This document shows positions 10,668 to 24,500 of a stretch of 64,000 nucleotides of DNA, in pieces. The notes beneath the pieces were generated by a model. That model was not told the DNA's origin and made no database searches. It was given only the letters and a program-made list of their open reading frames with translations. The DNA comes from Microthyrium microscopicum. Its lineage: Eukaryota > Ascomycota > Dothideomycetes > Microthyriales > Microthyriaceae. A program made the translations under genes and the position numbers. The DNA lies in contig MU004230.1 in the NCBI GenBank assembly GCA_010405405.1, positions 158,627-222,626 on the forward strand, in the 5' to 3' direction. Every line of letters starts with the position of its first letter. Within the stretch, counting starts at the first letter, position 1.

Positions 10668-11250
10668 ACTAGTAGATATTCCCAAGCTCTCTGGAGCTAT
10701 TCCATTCCAATGTATACCTAATGTAATAGTAGTCATTTGAGACGGAAACTTGGTTGGATACCTTTTTGTCACTTGAAATAATATAATCATACTCACTTGG
10801 ACTGCACTCCATTGTAGATGACCAGGGTAAATATATCTGTCACACTTTCGGCATGACCGGAGCCACAACAGACCAGCTTCAAGTTATTTCTGAGTCAATT
10901 GGCCTTGGAGCACAGCTGCATCCTATGCTCGTTAACTTTCCAGTATTTGTGCTAAAAGAGAACCGTGTTGCGAGATACATTTTCCTGACACTAAGGCAAT
11001 TTGATGAAAAGGATCGAGTCTAATAACCTCATGCTAAGCTCTTTAAGCCGCTAATGAGAGATATCGTAGATCATATATGGAAGCCTGTCACCCAGTCCAC
11101 AGCAGCCTAAACATAAGCATACACAACTACACCTACCAGAAACCGGGAACGCAGAAAATATCTGGCGATCAGGTAAATAACACTGCATATCAAAGTTATA
11201 GCACGTGGCGATATATGGAATATCGTTTGCAGTAGGTCGTGATTCTCAAA
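10668..11250. other. Intergenic region up to the left edge of the transposon island
   Basis: Ordinary base composition, no supported gene. It holds the 3' end of the secreted protein gene. Base composition stays normal up to the 9-bp direct repeat at 11251, showing that RIP did not spread out of the island on this side. Confidence 0.55.
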
Positions 11251-11259
11251 TTCTTGAAA
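11251..11259. repeat. 9-bp target-site duplication, left copy (TTCTTGAAA)
   Basis: Identical to the nine bases at 46770-46778, just outside the other end of the island. A 9-bp duplication is typical of Mutator-like elements. Confidence 0.85.
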
Positions 11260-11345
11260 GACGGCTTTTAAACGTCCCCTCCGTCGCCTTATTCAACCCC
11301 TGATCTCCGCTTATTCGTCCCCTCAAATATCCGAAGCCAAAGGAT
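11260..11345 (+). repeat. Left terminal inverted repeat of the MULE (86 bp)
   Basis: Starts GACGGCTTTTAAACG and ends GAAGCCAAAGGAT. Its reverse complement recurs at 46684-46769 with one visible difference. GC content is near 50 percent, against the very AT-rich interior; similarity fades within a few bases of the inner edge. Confidence 0.93.
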
Positions 11346-12184
11346 ATTAGGTTAGGGCTTAGCAGAGGCGTACAATTTAACTATATCTAGCTTAGCTTAA
11401 TAATAATTTTATTATTTTGCATTACTAGCGTTAAAAACTATATAATCTACTTCTTAAGTCCTTTAAGTTTCTAAGTCCTTAACTACTATTATTGTAATTC
11501 TTTTCTACTAATATATAAATTCCTATTACTATAACTATATAATATTAAATTTAAATCTACTACTAGATTCACTAGAAGCTTTCTATTCTTTTATTAAAGA
11601 AGGAATTCTTATAATTTAAAACTATAGTATTACTAATAGTTATACTATAATAACTAAGTAATCTAAACTTAACTTACTAAAGATTAACTAAAAATATATA
11701 TATTATCTTACCTACGACTATAGCTATAAAAATACCTTAATATCTATTAATACTTAAAATACTTTTATAAAACAACGTAGTTACCCTTAGAAGATAATTC
11801 TTTAAAAAAATTAAAATACTAGAATTTAGTATATAGAATTTAAAGATAAAGACTATAACTATAACCCTTTATAAAATCTTACTATATATATACCTCTTTA
11901 CTAATTATAATTAAAATAAAATAATATTACTAAATAAGTTATTAATATAGTATTAAATAGTATTATAACTTATTATATTATAAGTACTCTTAAAGTTAAA
12001 TAGCCTAGTAATCTTTATATAAGTTTTAATATAATAAATATACTTTAAAAAAAGTACTAATAACGTCTTATAAGTTATTTACTACTTTAGACTATATTAA
12101 ATTCTTTTAGAAAGAATAAAGAATAGAATATTAATATTATTACGAACTTAAAGTATAATCTTAAGATATTATTCTTTACTATAG
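11346..12184 (+). pseudogene. MULE piece 1: 5' region and decayed N-terminal part of the transposase
   Basis: The plus strand shows, between stops, a stretch (about 11900-12180) reading like the linker before the MULE catalytic domain, including TLKVKQPSNLY and a following TILNSFRKNKEQN. C and G are strongly depleted. Gypsy-1 enters at 12184/12185. The first ~50 bases after the terminal repeat are less AT-rich than the rest. Confidence 0.6.
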
Positions 12185-12405
12185 TATAAGGAATCCTTAT
12201 AGGTTTAGTGTTTAGTATTAGATTTAGAGATCTAATCCTACAAATAAGATCTCTTTATCTCGTTTAGGGTTAGTATATCTAAGGATCCCCTAGGCCCTAT
12301 ATCTTTACATCTATAGCTCTATCTCTAAATCTCTTCTCTTTATACGTAGATCCTATAATATTAGCTATATTCTGCTTACCTAATTATGCTTAATAGCTCC
12401 TTATA
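12185..12405 (+). repeat. 5' LTR of Gypsy-1 (221 bp)
   Basis: Begins TATAAGGAATCC (TG.. ancestral start likely) and ends GCTCCTTATA. Same length as 19620-19840. It is visibly more AT-rich than the 3' copy. Confidence 0.93.
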
Positions 12406-15400
12406 TAATCTACGTACCTCTATATTAAAAAATAACTCTATATGTTTATTACGTATTGCTAAATTGTTACTAGCTAAAGTCGTGCTTAAATCTACTAAAT
12501 AATAATAATATATTAGTAGTATTACCCTTAGTTAGGATTAGCGCTATTTAGATCCTTATAGAAGGTACTAGTAAAGCTATAAATACCTAATTAAACGAAC
12601 GCCTTTTTAGCGTTATTTACTAAAATAAAGAGCATAAAGTAGTTAAAGCGTTTTACCCTACTATATTCTTTTACTAACGATCTATAGAGGCGTTTCTACA
12701 TCCTCTCTACTTACTATCTACTTATATATACCCTATTCCTTATCTAAAAATATTTATTATTCTATTATCTTAGTTCTAATAATAATAGAAATAATATTAC
12801 TATAGATTCCTAGAATAAATAGCGCGTTAATTATAGTATGCTACCTTATTTTCTCTATCTTAAACGTAAGCGTTTATAATCTTATTTACTAGAACGCTCT
12901 CTACCTTCCTATAACTTATATAGACGCTTTTTAAAGGCTACGTTAGTTGCATTAGATATAGAAGCTAATTAGATATTAACCTTATAGTTAATCCTTTAAT
13001 ATAAACTACTTAATATCTAAAATTCTATTAAACTTTTTCTAATACTTAAAAAAAATAAAGGAATCTCTAATAATAAAAATACTAAATTTCTACATTAGAA
13101 CGCTATAGATATTTATAAAGTAGAAAAAGCTTTTAGAGTAGTACTTATTATAGCGTTAATAAAAGAGCTAGGATTAGAGAAGGAGGTATTAACTTTTAGT
13201 ACTATCTAGATTACTAGCCCTTTCGTAATAAAGGTAATTAAAGAAAAAGAACGTATAGTAAAAGTATTAGATAATAGTAAAGTACGTTTTTTAAAAAATA
13301 TATAACTCTAATTAGATTTACTACTTAGTTAACCTAACTCTTTAAATATTCCTTTAAGATTCCTTTTCTATTTGCTTATTATATCTATAGACCTAAACTA
13401 CTAGGTTACTCTATTAGTAGTAGATAAGCCTTTATTTATATAGGCCTTATACGAAATTAGACTAAAATAAAGAAAATAAGTATTAGTAATTTGCTAAGAC
13501 GAAGTAGACTTATTAAACTTAGTATAGAATTAATACTTTACTATTAAAGGAAGAGATTTTTTATATTATTATATTAAATCTAGCTACCTTAAAGATTTCT
13601 TTAAATAACTTTATACTATACTAGTAATATTATAGACTATAGCTCTTTACTATTAGTCTTTAAGATTAGTATAAAATATTATTATAAAAAACCTCTTAGA
13701 ATTAAACTTTAATATAGCTTATCTTAAGAAGTTATTTAAAACCTTATAAGATAAAGCTATAGATTAGTAACGTTTAATAAAGAATATTTAAGCCTATATT
13801 AACTAATTATAACGTAACTATACTATTAAATTAAATATAATACGCTAGTTAGAATAATAGGCTATTATAAAGCTAAAGACTAAATAAGCTACTAACTTTT
13901 AATACTAAGAATTAGTTAGCTTACTATATACTAAGGTTACTAAACTAGAAGGATAGCTATAAGTAGTATTAGTTATAGTATTATTCCCCTATATTAATTA
14001 TAAAGATTTAGAAAATAATACTATTCTAAGTCGTTATATATTAAACTCTATACGTCTTATAGTATTAAGTAATATCTAACTTATAGAAATATAATATCTA
14101 ACCCTATTATTAACTACTATAAGTATAGTAGGTAGTTACTCTTATTTTAAGAAACTTAGTAACTTTACTAGAATTAATATAACTAAGTATAAAATATAGA
14201 AGGAAAAAATACTTAACGTCTTATTTAACGATAAGGCGTATTTATACGTCCTAATAGAGAAGAAAAAGATTAAGTTTATTTACTAATGCCTTACTAGTAC
14301 TACCTATAACCTTACTATTATTTAAGAAGATAAAGAATTAAAGAACTTATATAAGTATATAAATAAGATATAGGCTAATCTAAATAGCTACTTCTATTCT
14401 AAAAATAGTTTTAAAGACGCTAAAGCTTAGTTAAAATTACCTAAGGCGAAAATAAAGGATTCTAAGACTCTTTAAGAGTTTTTAGGATAATTTAAAGCTA
14501 ACTCTATAGATATAGAACTTAATAAATATAAAAAGATTATTAAACTTAAAGACCTTATTTTAAAGAAGTTTATAAACCTATTAGTAGCTTATAATATTAA
14601 AGACTTTACTACTTTCTATACCTAACTCTATAACGTTAGTCATTATATTAACTATAAACTAAATATTAATATAAATTTAAATAATAGTAACTTATATTAG
14701 AATAACTTATATTAAGTAAATAATTAGTCTTCTAATTAAGGAAATAATACTAATACTAAAAATAATAATATTTCTTAACTCTTAGATATATTCTAAGTAC
14801 TAAAGGCTAAGAAACGTTATATTTATTATAATAAAAAAAGACATCGTATTAATACTAAGAACCTACCTTGTAAGAGTTAAGAGCTATTATTTAATTAGAA
14901 GATTAAAGCTAAAGTTATTTAACTAGCTATAGTATTTATATACGTATATTAAGGTTAATAGCCTTCTATTAAGGAAGCTTAAGATAAAAATAACTACTAT
15001 TTATTAAACTAGATACTCTTTTATTAAGCTATAAGGAGAAGCTAAATAAGAATAAAGCATAAAATAAATAAAAGAAACGTTAGGATAACTAACCTAATGC
15101 CTAACTACTTAATATTAAAACTAATAAGCAAAAAGCTAAGAAGACCTTTTATAAGAATAAGGAGGTCGTTATTAGATATCTATATTATTATATTAAGCGC
15201 CTTAAATATAAAGAAGTAGTCTATAAAGGACGTATTATACTAGTATACTCTTAAGCTATCTATATATTACTAGCTTTTATTATACTTATAATATAGCTAA
15301 AGAATATTAAAAAGAAAGACCTTATTATTAAATCCTAATAAACTATAGTAAAGTAAGTTTATATTCTACGTAGTAAAGTATATTCTAATATAAGTATTCT

Positions 15401-18400
15401 AATTAATATAAGTAGTAGCACTATAAGTATTATTAATCTTTACTACCTAAGATAATATAGTATACTAATATTTAACTTAACTTAACCTTAAATTATTAAG
15501 CTTATTAATAGTAAGTCTATTTCTATAGTTAATAAGGCTACTTTTATTAATATCTATATTAGCTACTATATTAAATAGCTTAGTTATTTCGTTATAAAGG
15601 TTACCTTATACGACCTTATATTAGGAGCACCTTAGATAGACTAATATAAAGTTAATCTCTATAAGGAATTAAGAACCTTAACCTTTAGTAGTATATAATA
15701 TATTACTAATTATATTATATTACGTTATTTAATATTAGTAAATCTAAAAGGACGTATAATTAATCTTCTTCTTCTTAATAATATAGATATTACGTTCGTA
15801 TTAGCTATAGTATTTAAGAAGCTTTTAAAGCGTAAAGACGCTATTATTAACGCCTTTTAGCTAGAAGATTTTAAAAAGATAAAAGACGATAAAATAATAG
15901 ATAAAGATAATAATAATAGAGAAGTAATAAATTTCTTTACTTATACTATTTATAAAGAGAATTATATTAAATAGTAAGATAAGCAGGATAGCCTATATAT
16001 ATTATAAGAAGAAATACTAAAGCTTATTCTAGAAGAGTTCTAACGATACTTTAAGGTCTTTAACCTAAAATAAGCTAATACTCTTATACTATATTAAGAT
16101 AAATTTAATTACGCTATTAATCTTATCCTAGATATAAAAATACTAAAACGTTATCCTATCTTAATATCTTTAAAGTAGGTATTAGTAGTAAAGTAGTATA
16201 TAAAGTAATTATTAGTACGTAGGTTTATAAGGCCTTCTAAATCTTAATATACTATACTAATACTTTGCGTTAATAAGCTAGGTAATAGTATTAGAGTCTA
16301 TATTAATTATTATAGACTTAATAAAATTACTATTAAGAATAGTAATATTCTTCCTTTTATTAACGAAATACTTATATATTTAATATATATAAAGTTCTAC
16401 TTAAAATTTAATATTATTATAATGTTTAAATAGATTTAGATTAAACTTAGAAATAAATATAAAATAGCCTTTCTTACTTAATATAGCCTTTTTAAATTTA
16501 ACGTTCTCTTCTTTAGTCTTATAAGGGAACTAGGAATATTTTAATCTTATATTAACTACGTATTAATATAATTTCTTAATGATTTTATTACTATTTACCT
16601 TAACAATATCTTAGTCTTTAATAAGACGTTAGAGAAATATAATATATATATTTATTTTATCTTAGATATATTAGAATATATAGGTTTATTCTTAGATATT
16701 AAGAAGTCTAAATTCTATATTTAGAAAGTTAAATACCTTAGTCTAATTATTATTACTAAGGGTATTAAAATAAATCTTGCTAAAGTTTAGGCGGTACTAG
16801 AATAGGAACGACTAGCGTGCTTAAAAGATATTTAGACGTTCCTTAGATTTGCTAACTTTTATTATTACTTTATATTTAGCTATTTAGCTATAGTAGCGCT
16901 ATTAACTAATCTTATAAAAAAAGACGCTATTATAGTCTTTCTATAGGATCTAGAGAAGCTAAAGGAGAGAGCGTTTAAAGCTCTTAAAGAAGCTTTTACT
17001 TCTACTCCTATCCTTATTTACTTTAACTATAATAAAGAAACTTAAGTAGAAATAGATACTTTAGATTAGGTATACGTAGTAGTATTATTATAAAAGGATG
17101 CTAATAGAGATCTTAAACTTATCGCGTTCCTATCTAAGAAGATAATACTTATAAAATATAATTATAATATCTATAATAAGGAGCTATTAGCTATTATCTA
17201 AGCTTTTAAAGAATAGAAACTTAAACTCTTTAGTATAGAAGACGTTATTAAGATCTTCTTAGATTATTAAAACTTCTAGATATTTATAAAAATAAAGAAG
17301 CTTACTTACTATTAAATATAATAGGCTAAATTCTTATTATAATTCTACTTCTTTATTAAATATTGCCTAGGAATAGCTAATAGTAAAGCTAATACTCTTA
17401 TAAAACGTTCCTAAGATCTTCCTTAAAGTAATAATAATCTATAGATTACTTAATAGTATTAACTACTTCTATTTCCCTACTAGTTTAGTATAAAGAAGGT
17501 AGTTAAGCTTACTATAATTCTTATTAACCCTATTACCTTATCTCTTTTATAAGTAGCTATAATTATAGTAGATAAGTTAAATATTACTATAATAGAGAAA
17601 TTATATTTAGAACCTATTATAGAGAGCCTTTAGAATAAGGCTTTAACTAGTTTAGATAATTCTCTACTAGTTAATAAGAAATCTCTAGATTTTGCTCTAG
17701 AATAATTCTTAAAAGAGGTAATAAAAGTAAGTAAGATTAATAAGCTATTAATTATAATTTAACTAGCTAAAGTATAAAAAGACTACTTTCTACCTTTTAA
17801 TATCCTTAACTAAGAGTATATTAAGTTAATAAATTATAAAGCTATACTAAATAGTATAGTACTCTACTAGTAAAAACTCTTTATTTTTACTACTTACTTA
17901 CGCTATAAAGCTATAAAGTAGGCTTATTAATATAAGGTAATAAAATATAAAGGAGTTATAATAATATACTATTATTTATAGTAAGACTATTAGTAGCTAT
18001 ATATATTAGAGTTAGTAAAGACTTTTATTAAGGGCTATTATTATATCTTTACTAAACCTATATATTAAAAGAAGTAAAGCTTATTAAGATCCTTTTTACT
18101 ATTAGAGTATACTTAGTTAGATATCTCTATTAACTTTATTATCTCCTTACTAAGATGTACTTACTAAGGAATTATCTATTACTATATTATAGTTATAGTT
18201 AATCGCTTTATATAGTCTTAGAGATTTATTACTCTTCTTAATCTATTAGTTAAAATAATAGTTATAGTATTTATTAACTACGTCTAGAAGCTTTATAGTT
18301 AGCTAGATTCTATCTTATTAGATAGAGGAACCTAGTTTATATTAGTATTTTAGGGCTACCTTTATAAACGTATTAGCATTACCTTAAGGCTAAGTATAGC

Positions 18401-19523
18401 TTAGTATCTTAAGACGAATAGAATTATAGAGATCTTAATTACTATACTTAAATAATACTTGCGCTTATTTATTAACTAAGACTAAGATAATTAGGCCTTA
18501 TTATTACTTTTTACTAAGTTTGTAGTTAACTTAGTAGTAAGCGTTACTATAGGCTTTATACTATTTAAGGCCTAGAATAGCTTTCTTCTAAAATTAGGAT
18601 TAGAATTAGCTTATTATTTACTACCTAAAGCTTTATATAAATCTATAGTAGCTTATAAGGAAGTTGCCTTAGTAAATTATATTTAAGATAGTAGAGAGAA
18701 GTTATACTAATTTCTAAAGAAATAACTAGTATAAGCTTAGTTATAGTAAAAGCTCTACGCTAATAAGTACTAGCGTCTAGTACCTAATCTTTATCTAGGA
18801 GATTAGGTTTATCTTAACGTTTATAACTATAATATAATATACCTTTTAAAAATACTTAATAATAAGAGCGTAGAATCGTTTAAAGTCCTTTATAAGATTA
18901 ATAGTATTACTTATAAGTTAGATCTACCTAAGTTAATAAAAATATATCTAGTATTTTATACTTAGCTATTGTACTTTATTAACGATAAGGCTAAGCTTCT
19001 TAAGGAAGTTAATCCTCTACTAGCTACTATTAGCAAAATTAAAGGTGAAGAAGAATAGCTTATAGGCGCTATTATTAATAGTAAATAGGAAGGCTATAGT
19101 AAAGGCAAAGTCCTTAAATATAGAATTAAATAGAATAGTTATTATAATAAGAGTTAGTAACTATAGTAGAATATACTTAACGTACCTAATACTATTTTAG
19201 AATTTTATTACCTATATCTTAATAAACTAAGTCTATATCTCTTATAAAAGCTACTAAAGCTTAACTAAGAAGAAGATTATAATATTAATAGTCTACCTAC
19301 AGATTAGGATTTTACTATATAAAAGCACTTTGTTTTTATAGTTTTATACTCCTTGTTTTAGGTTTAATTTAATAATACTACTATTAAAATTATTAAATAT
19401 TATAGACTAGCTTAAATAGATATCTTTACCTTTATTAATAAGTTTAGATAATTACTAGGGTTAGTAAATAACGTATTATAGTTTCTCTTAGTAGTAATAT
19501 ATATAAAGGAGTTTAGCATTTAT

Positions 19524-19590
19524 ATAGACTAGATTAGACTAGACTAGACTAGCCTAGCCTAGCCTAGAATAGAATAGATTAGAATAGCCT
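19524..19590 (+). repeat. Pentamer array (GACTA/GCCTA/GAATA) in the 3' region of Gypsy-1
   Basis: About a dozen head-to-tail 5-bp units of the form TAGAC or TAGCC/TAGAA, lying a few dozen bases before the polypurine tract. Gypsy-2 and Gypsy-3 have the same array at the same place. Confidence 0.85.
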
Positions 19591-19619
19591 AAGAGGTTTA
19601 TTTTAGAAGAGGGGAGTTA

Positions 19620-19840
19620 TATAAGGAATCCTTATAGGTTTAGTATTTAGTATTAGATCTAGAGATCTAATCCTATAGATAAGATCTCTTTATCCCGTTT
19701 AGGGTTAGTATATCTAAGGATCCCTTAGGCCCTATATCTTTGTATCTATAGCTCTATCTCTAGATCTCCTCTCTCTATACGTAGATCCTATAATATTAGC
19801 TACATTCTGCTCGCCTAATCGTGCCCAATAGCTCCTTATA
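19620..19840 (+). repeat. 3' LTR of Gypsy-1 (221 bp)
   Basis: Partner of 12185-12405. It keeps more C and G (for example CTCGCCTAATCGTGCCC) than the 5' LTR, and is followed by the target duplication TATAG. Confidence 0.93.
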
Positions 19841-19845
19841 TATAG

Positions 19846-21333
19846 TAAAGTAAATTAAGGTATTTTATATATATCCTAATATCTTACTCTTAAACTATAC
19901 TTACTATATAAATTACTATAATATACCTTTACTTTACTTTACTAGTAAGATACTAATAAATTTCTACTTCTTTATAGGATTTATCTTTATAATAAGAGAG
20001 GATAAGCATTAATATTATTAAATACTTTAGGTATTTAATTATCGTATTTAATTTAGTAGTTTAAAATTACTAAATACTATACTTACTAATAAATCTATAG
20101 CTCTAAAGAACGTAGTTAGTAAGAAATTTCCTAATATTTAATAAATTCTTTACTTATAGTATATTAATAAGGCTATAGAATATTAAATTATCTTAGTCTT
20201 TAATATAGTAAATATACGTTTAAGATTAGAAGCATTTAATTAGGTTTAAGCATAGTAAACGCTTATAATATTAATATAGAAGAATATAAGTAATTTTATA
20301 TACTTTTATCTATTTATTAATACTAATCCTTTTATAAGTTATTAATACTACTACTATCGCTAAGTATAATCTACTTTAGTCTAACTTTACTATAGAGTTT
20401 AGTAATAAGCCTAAATTCTTCTTTTATCTTTATAATACTTAGCTTAATTATAAAGAGAACTTCTATAAAGCTTATATTTAATAAGTTTAGTATTTTAGTA
20501 TTACTATATAATTACTATTAAAAACCTTTTATAACTTTATTAAACTCTAGCTTAGTTCTTTAAAGCTAGATCTTAATATTATAATTAAAGTTTATAAAAG
20601 CGCTACCTATACCTCTCTTAATTATATCTCTAAAAGAATAGGTTTAGATTTTATTTAAGTATAATTATAATACTTTTCTTCTCTAATTCCTATACTACTA
20701 CTACTATTTTATAAAGCAATCTTAAATTATACTATTATAAAGATTACTAAGTAGTTTTATAAATCTTAAAATAAAGGCTAGTAATTACTATATAGGCTTC
20801 TTTAAAGCTATTTATAGATTACTCTATTCTTATACTATTTAAGTATAATACGTATTTATACTTAAATAAACTCTAGATAGAACTAACGTTACTTTATATT
20901 AGTACTATAAACGACCTCTTAATTCTAGCTTTAATAAAGCTTAGCTAATTATTAGCTTCCTACCTTCTACTATAGCTTTAGCTAAACCTAAGATTTATTC
21001 TTCTATTTCTATACGAGCTAGTAAACGTCCTTAAGTTAATATAAATATTACTTTAATACATTAAAATCTATTATATTAGGAACTTCCTCGTTCTTTAGTA
21101 GCTTTATTAGCTTTAATAGCTTTAATATCTTTAATAGTACTTCTAAAGCGTAAACGTAAACGTTCTTATAAGATTATAACTTTAGTAGCGTTAAATAATA
21201 GTAATTTAGCTATAATAACTTTATTAGCGCTTATAATAATTAAGAAGGACAATAGTAAGGATTTTAAGGATATTAATACAATTCTTAAAGCTCTACTAAA
21301 TCCTATTTAGACTATTAATTTAGCTAAAGATAC
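19846..21333 (+). pseudogene. MULE piece 2: decayed catalytic and C-terminal region of the transposase
   Basis: Plus-strand remains include SKKFPN and a motif like ILxL-x-xINKAI near 20150-20180, corresponding to the L-C-x-W-H block of MULE transposases, followed by long low-complexity sequence and a basic patch (KRKRK-like) near 21140-21170. Many stops, all of the kind expected from C-to-T and G-to-A change. The piece ends at the GATAC target duplication (21329-21333) of Gypsy-4. Confidence 0.6.
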
Positions 21334-21535
21334 TATTAGGGACCTATAGGCGTAAGGGTATAAGCTAATAGTAGATATAATTTAAGAAAACTAATACGAA
21401 GAATCTAAGAGAGAGAGTAAGGAATAGTTATAGGTAAGCTATACTAAATAATCTTTAGGCGCTAAGCCCTTAGTATTACATAATAGGGGATGCTAATAAT
21501 ATTATAATAGGATTAATAATAGTAGATTTATAATA
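21334..21535 (-). repeat. 3' LTR of Gypsy-4 (202 bp)
   Basis: Plus-strand ends TATTAGGGACC and TTTATAATA; matches 45905-46106 over its whole length, with differences that look like transitions. Confidence 0.92.
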
Positions 21536-24500
21536 ATACTTCTCCTTTTAAGATTAGCGCTCTTAAGCTAAAAACTTATAAAAGAATAAGATCTATAATT
21601 AAGTTATATAGTCTTATAATTTTAATACTTTTTAGGGTATAAAATATAAAATATAAAAGTAATAAAAGTAAAGATAATAACCTTTCTTTATATATAATTG
21701 CTATATATACTTATTTCTTATACTACTCTTTAGCTTACTAAAGTAACTATTAAGAGGTATTAATAAACCTTAAGATATCTTTAGAATACTTTAGTTTATA
21801 GACTAAGTATTAAGGTACGCATAGTAGTATCCTTTTACTATTCTAAGAGAATTTTATCTAAATTATATTTTTCTTTTTTCTTCTTTTAAGGGTCTATAAA
21901 TATAGGGTATAGTCTAGGTTTATTAGGGTTCTAGTTATAATATTTAGCAACTAGCTCTAAGTAAAAGTTAAGATTTAACTATAGTTACTAGTTAGAGTTA
22001 TAGTTCTAGTTATCTTATCTTATAAACTAAACTTTATATTATAAAACTTTCTTTTTACTAAAACCCTTTATAATGCTTATCTTATTATTAATAATATAGT
22101 TAACTACCTATTCTTATTTTATATTATTATCTATATTTATAATTAAGAAAAGGTTATTAGGTTCTTAGATCATTATAGTATATTTAGGAATAGAGTAGAG
22201 TAGCTAAGCGTAGAAAACTAAGTAAATCTTTATCTTCTCTAGTAATTCTAACTTATAAGTAAGAATATTAATCTTTTTAATAATTTTAAAAGGTCTAGTA
22301 GATTTATTATTAAGAGACTTTAATAGTTAGAGAGATTTATAATAGTAAGTATTAAGTTATACCTAATTACTTAGTTTAAGGTTTAGTGCTAGTTAATAAG
22401 TCTTATTAGCTTACTTTTCTATAAAGGTAGTAGACTATAAGATCTATTTATAGAAGTATTTATAAAGATTAGTATAAATATAGAAATACTAGTTAGTAAG
22501 TTATTACTTAGTTTAGATTAGCTTAGTTCCTAAGAAGGCTTTTAGAAGTATTAGTTCTAATCTTAATTAAGGAAGATAACTATTAAGTATATAGAAAGGA
22601 CTTATTTTAGTAGAAATATAGATAGCGTAGTTAGCTTTAAATTTAGTAAATAGTAGTAGTCTTACTTAGTTATTTTATTACTAGTTAATAAAGTACTTAA
22701 GGTAAGCTTTTAGTACTATAACTAATATTTCTATAATATTGTTACCTTATAGGTATTAAGCAGTAGTTAAGTAAATAATAATACTAATATGCTTATAGAA
22801 ATATTACTAAAATATAGATATAAATTATAAACTATAATTAGAAAGGATAGAGTTAAGCTATCTTATATACTTCTATATTTAGTTAAGGAACGTAAGGACT
22901 ATTATCTATACGCTTAAGTTAGGAAGAAGAATAAATTATTAAGTATATATTAGCTTATCTATAATAATTATAATATAGTAGTAGATAGTTTTAAGATAAA
23001 TATAGGGTAGTAAGATAACTATAAAGTTAATAAAAATATTAAACTAAGTATAGTTAGGTAGTAAAAATAAGTAGAGAAGACCTTACTTCTTTTACTTAAC
23101 TAGTTTAGAGAACGCGTACTTATATACTTTAATATAGTGCTTTATATCCTTAGCTATATAAAGTTAGAAATAAAATTAGTAAAGACGTTAGTATGTAGAA
23201 GCTATACTATTATAATTTATAACCTTATAATTATATATATATATAATAGCATAGTATTAGAGATATTCTATAGAGAGAATAAGGAGTTATTATCTATATT
23301 AAATAGTATTATTAGTAAGTACTTAGTAGTTTCTAAGTTTAATTAAATTCTTCTCTAAAGTACTATATAGTAAGTAATATAATTATACTACCTTAGAGTT
23401 ATAGATTGCTTAGATAAGCTTATCTAATTAGCTAGCCTTAATAATATTTTTCTATAATATCTTTAAGTTAGCTAGCGTGCTATCTATCTTAGAGTAATTA
23501 ATTAGCTTACTTAGGATTAGGGTAGAATTCCTTATAGTTAGTTAATTAATTAGCTTACTTTCTATAGTTAGTATATTAACTTTATTAGTAATAATTATAG
23601 TAAGTTTAATTATTATAGGTTATTTACTATTAATAAGGAGAATAGTAATTTTAATAGTATATTAAGTATTATAAAAGTAAGATATTTCGTAGTAGGTATT
23701 AAAGTTATAAGAAGAAAGAATTAGTTATATTTATTAAGTAATCTATAGATTATTATTAAATTTTAGAAGATTTTATAATCTCTAAGTTAGTATATCTACT
23801 TTTATATTAGAGAGACTATTATAATATTTAATCTTAAACTAGAATTAGAAAAAGAACTCTACTTATTAAGCTTAATAGTAGGATAGCTTTTTAGTTAATA
23901 TAAAAATATATAAGTTAAGATAGTTAATAAAAATTTATATAAGGTTAAAGGTTAAAAATAATTTAGGTTTTTATTCCTTAAATACTTATATAATTATAAG
24001 TAGCTCTTTATTATAGATATTATAATTATATTTCGCTAAGGTTATCTTTTTAGAAAGGAAAACTACTAAATGAAGCTTGCTATCTATACCTTTTTAAGAG
24101 AAGATAGCTACTACTACCTAGTTTAAAGTATTAGTTTTAACCTAAGTCTTAGCGTTAGGATTAAAGTAATAAAGAATTAGGGTAGTAGTAAAGGCCTTCT
24201 TTAAGGCATTAAATACTTATTTTTTAGGTCTAGTCTTACTCTATAAAAAGTATAAGGAAGCGTCCTTTTTAGTTAGTATAGTAAGTAGTATAATAATTTT
24301 TAAGTATTTTTTAATAAAATAGTAATAAAAGTTTATAAAACTAAGGAATATTTAGATGTCTTTTAGGGAGATAGAGTAGTACTAGTTAAGTATAGCATTA
24401 ACCTTCTTCTTATTTATTTAGATTCTATTAGGTATAATAATAATACTAAGATATTTAACTAATTAGGTTATAAACTTAGATTTAGAAATATTAAGGTAGA

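Larger units (their letters stand above)
12185..19840 (+). mobile_element. Gypsy-1: broken Ty3/Gypsy chromovirus, whole in outline, inserted in the MULE
   Basis: A 7656-bp fossil with 221-bp LTRs at both ends, a 5-bp target duplication TATAG (12180-12184 and 19841-19845) and a purine tract (AGAAGAGGGGAG) just before the 3' LTR, which sets plus orientation. Decayed domains run in Gypsy order: gag with zinc-knuckle remains near 14.8 kb, reverse transcriptase about 16.1-16.9 kb, RNase H about 17.0-17.4 kb, integrase about 17.9-18.7 kb and a chromodomain near 19.05-19.16 kb. The coding region is broken many times over by RIP-type changes. The two LTRs differ at roughly 18 of 221 positions, all transitions, so RIP, not age, dominates the divergence. 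Confidence 0.93.

Noticed and set aside
23137-23346. 69-codon open frame on the plus strand
   Set aside because: Chance frame in RIP-mutated Gypsy-4 DNA; composition dominated by Ile, Tyr, Leu, as AT-rich DNA gives.
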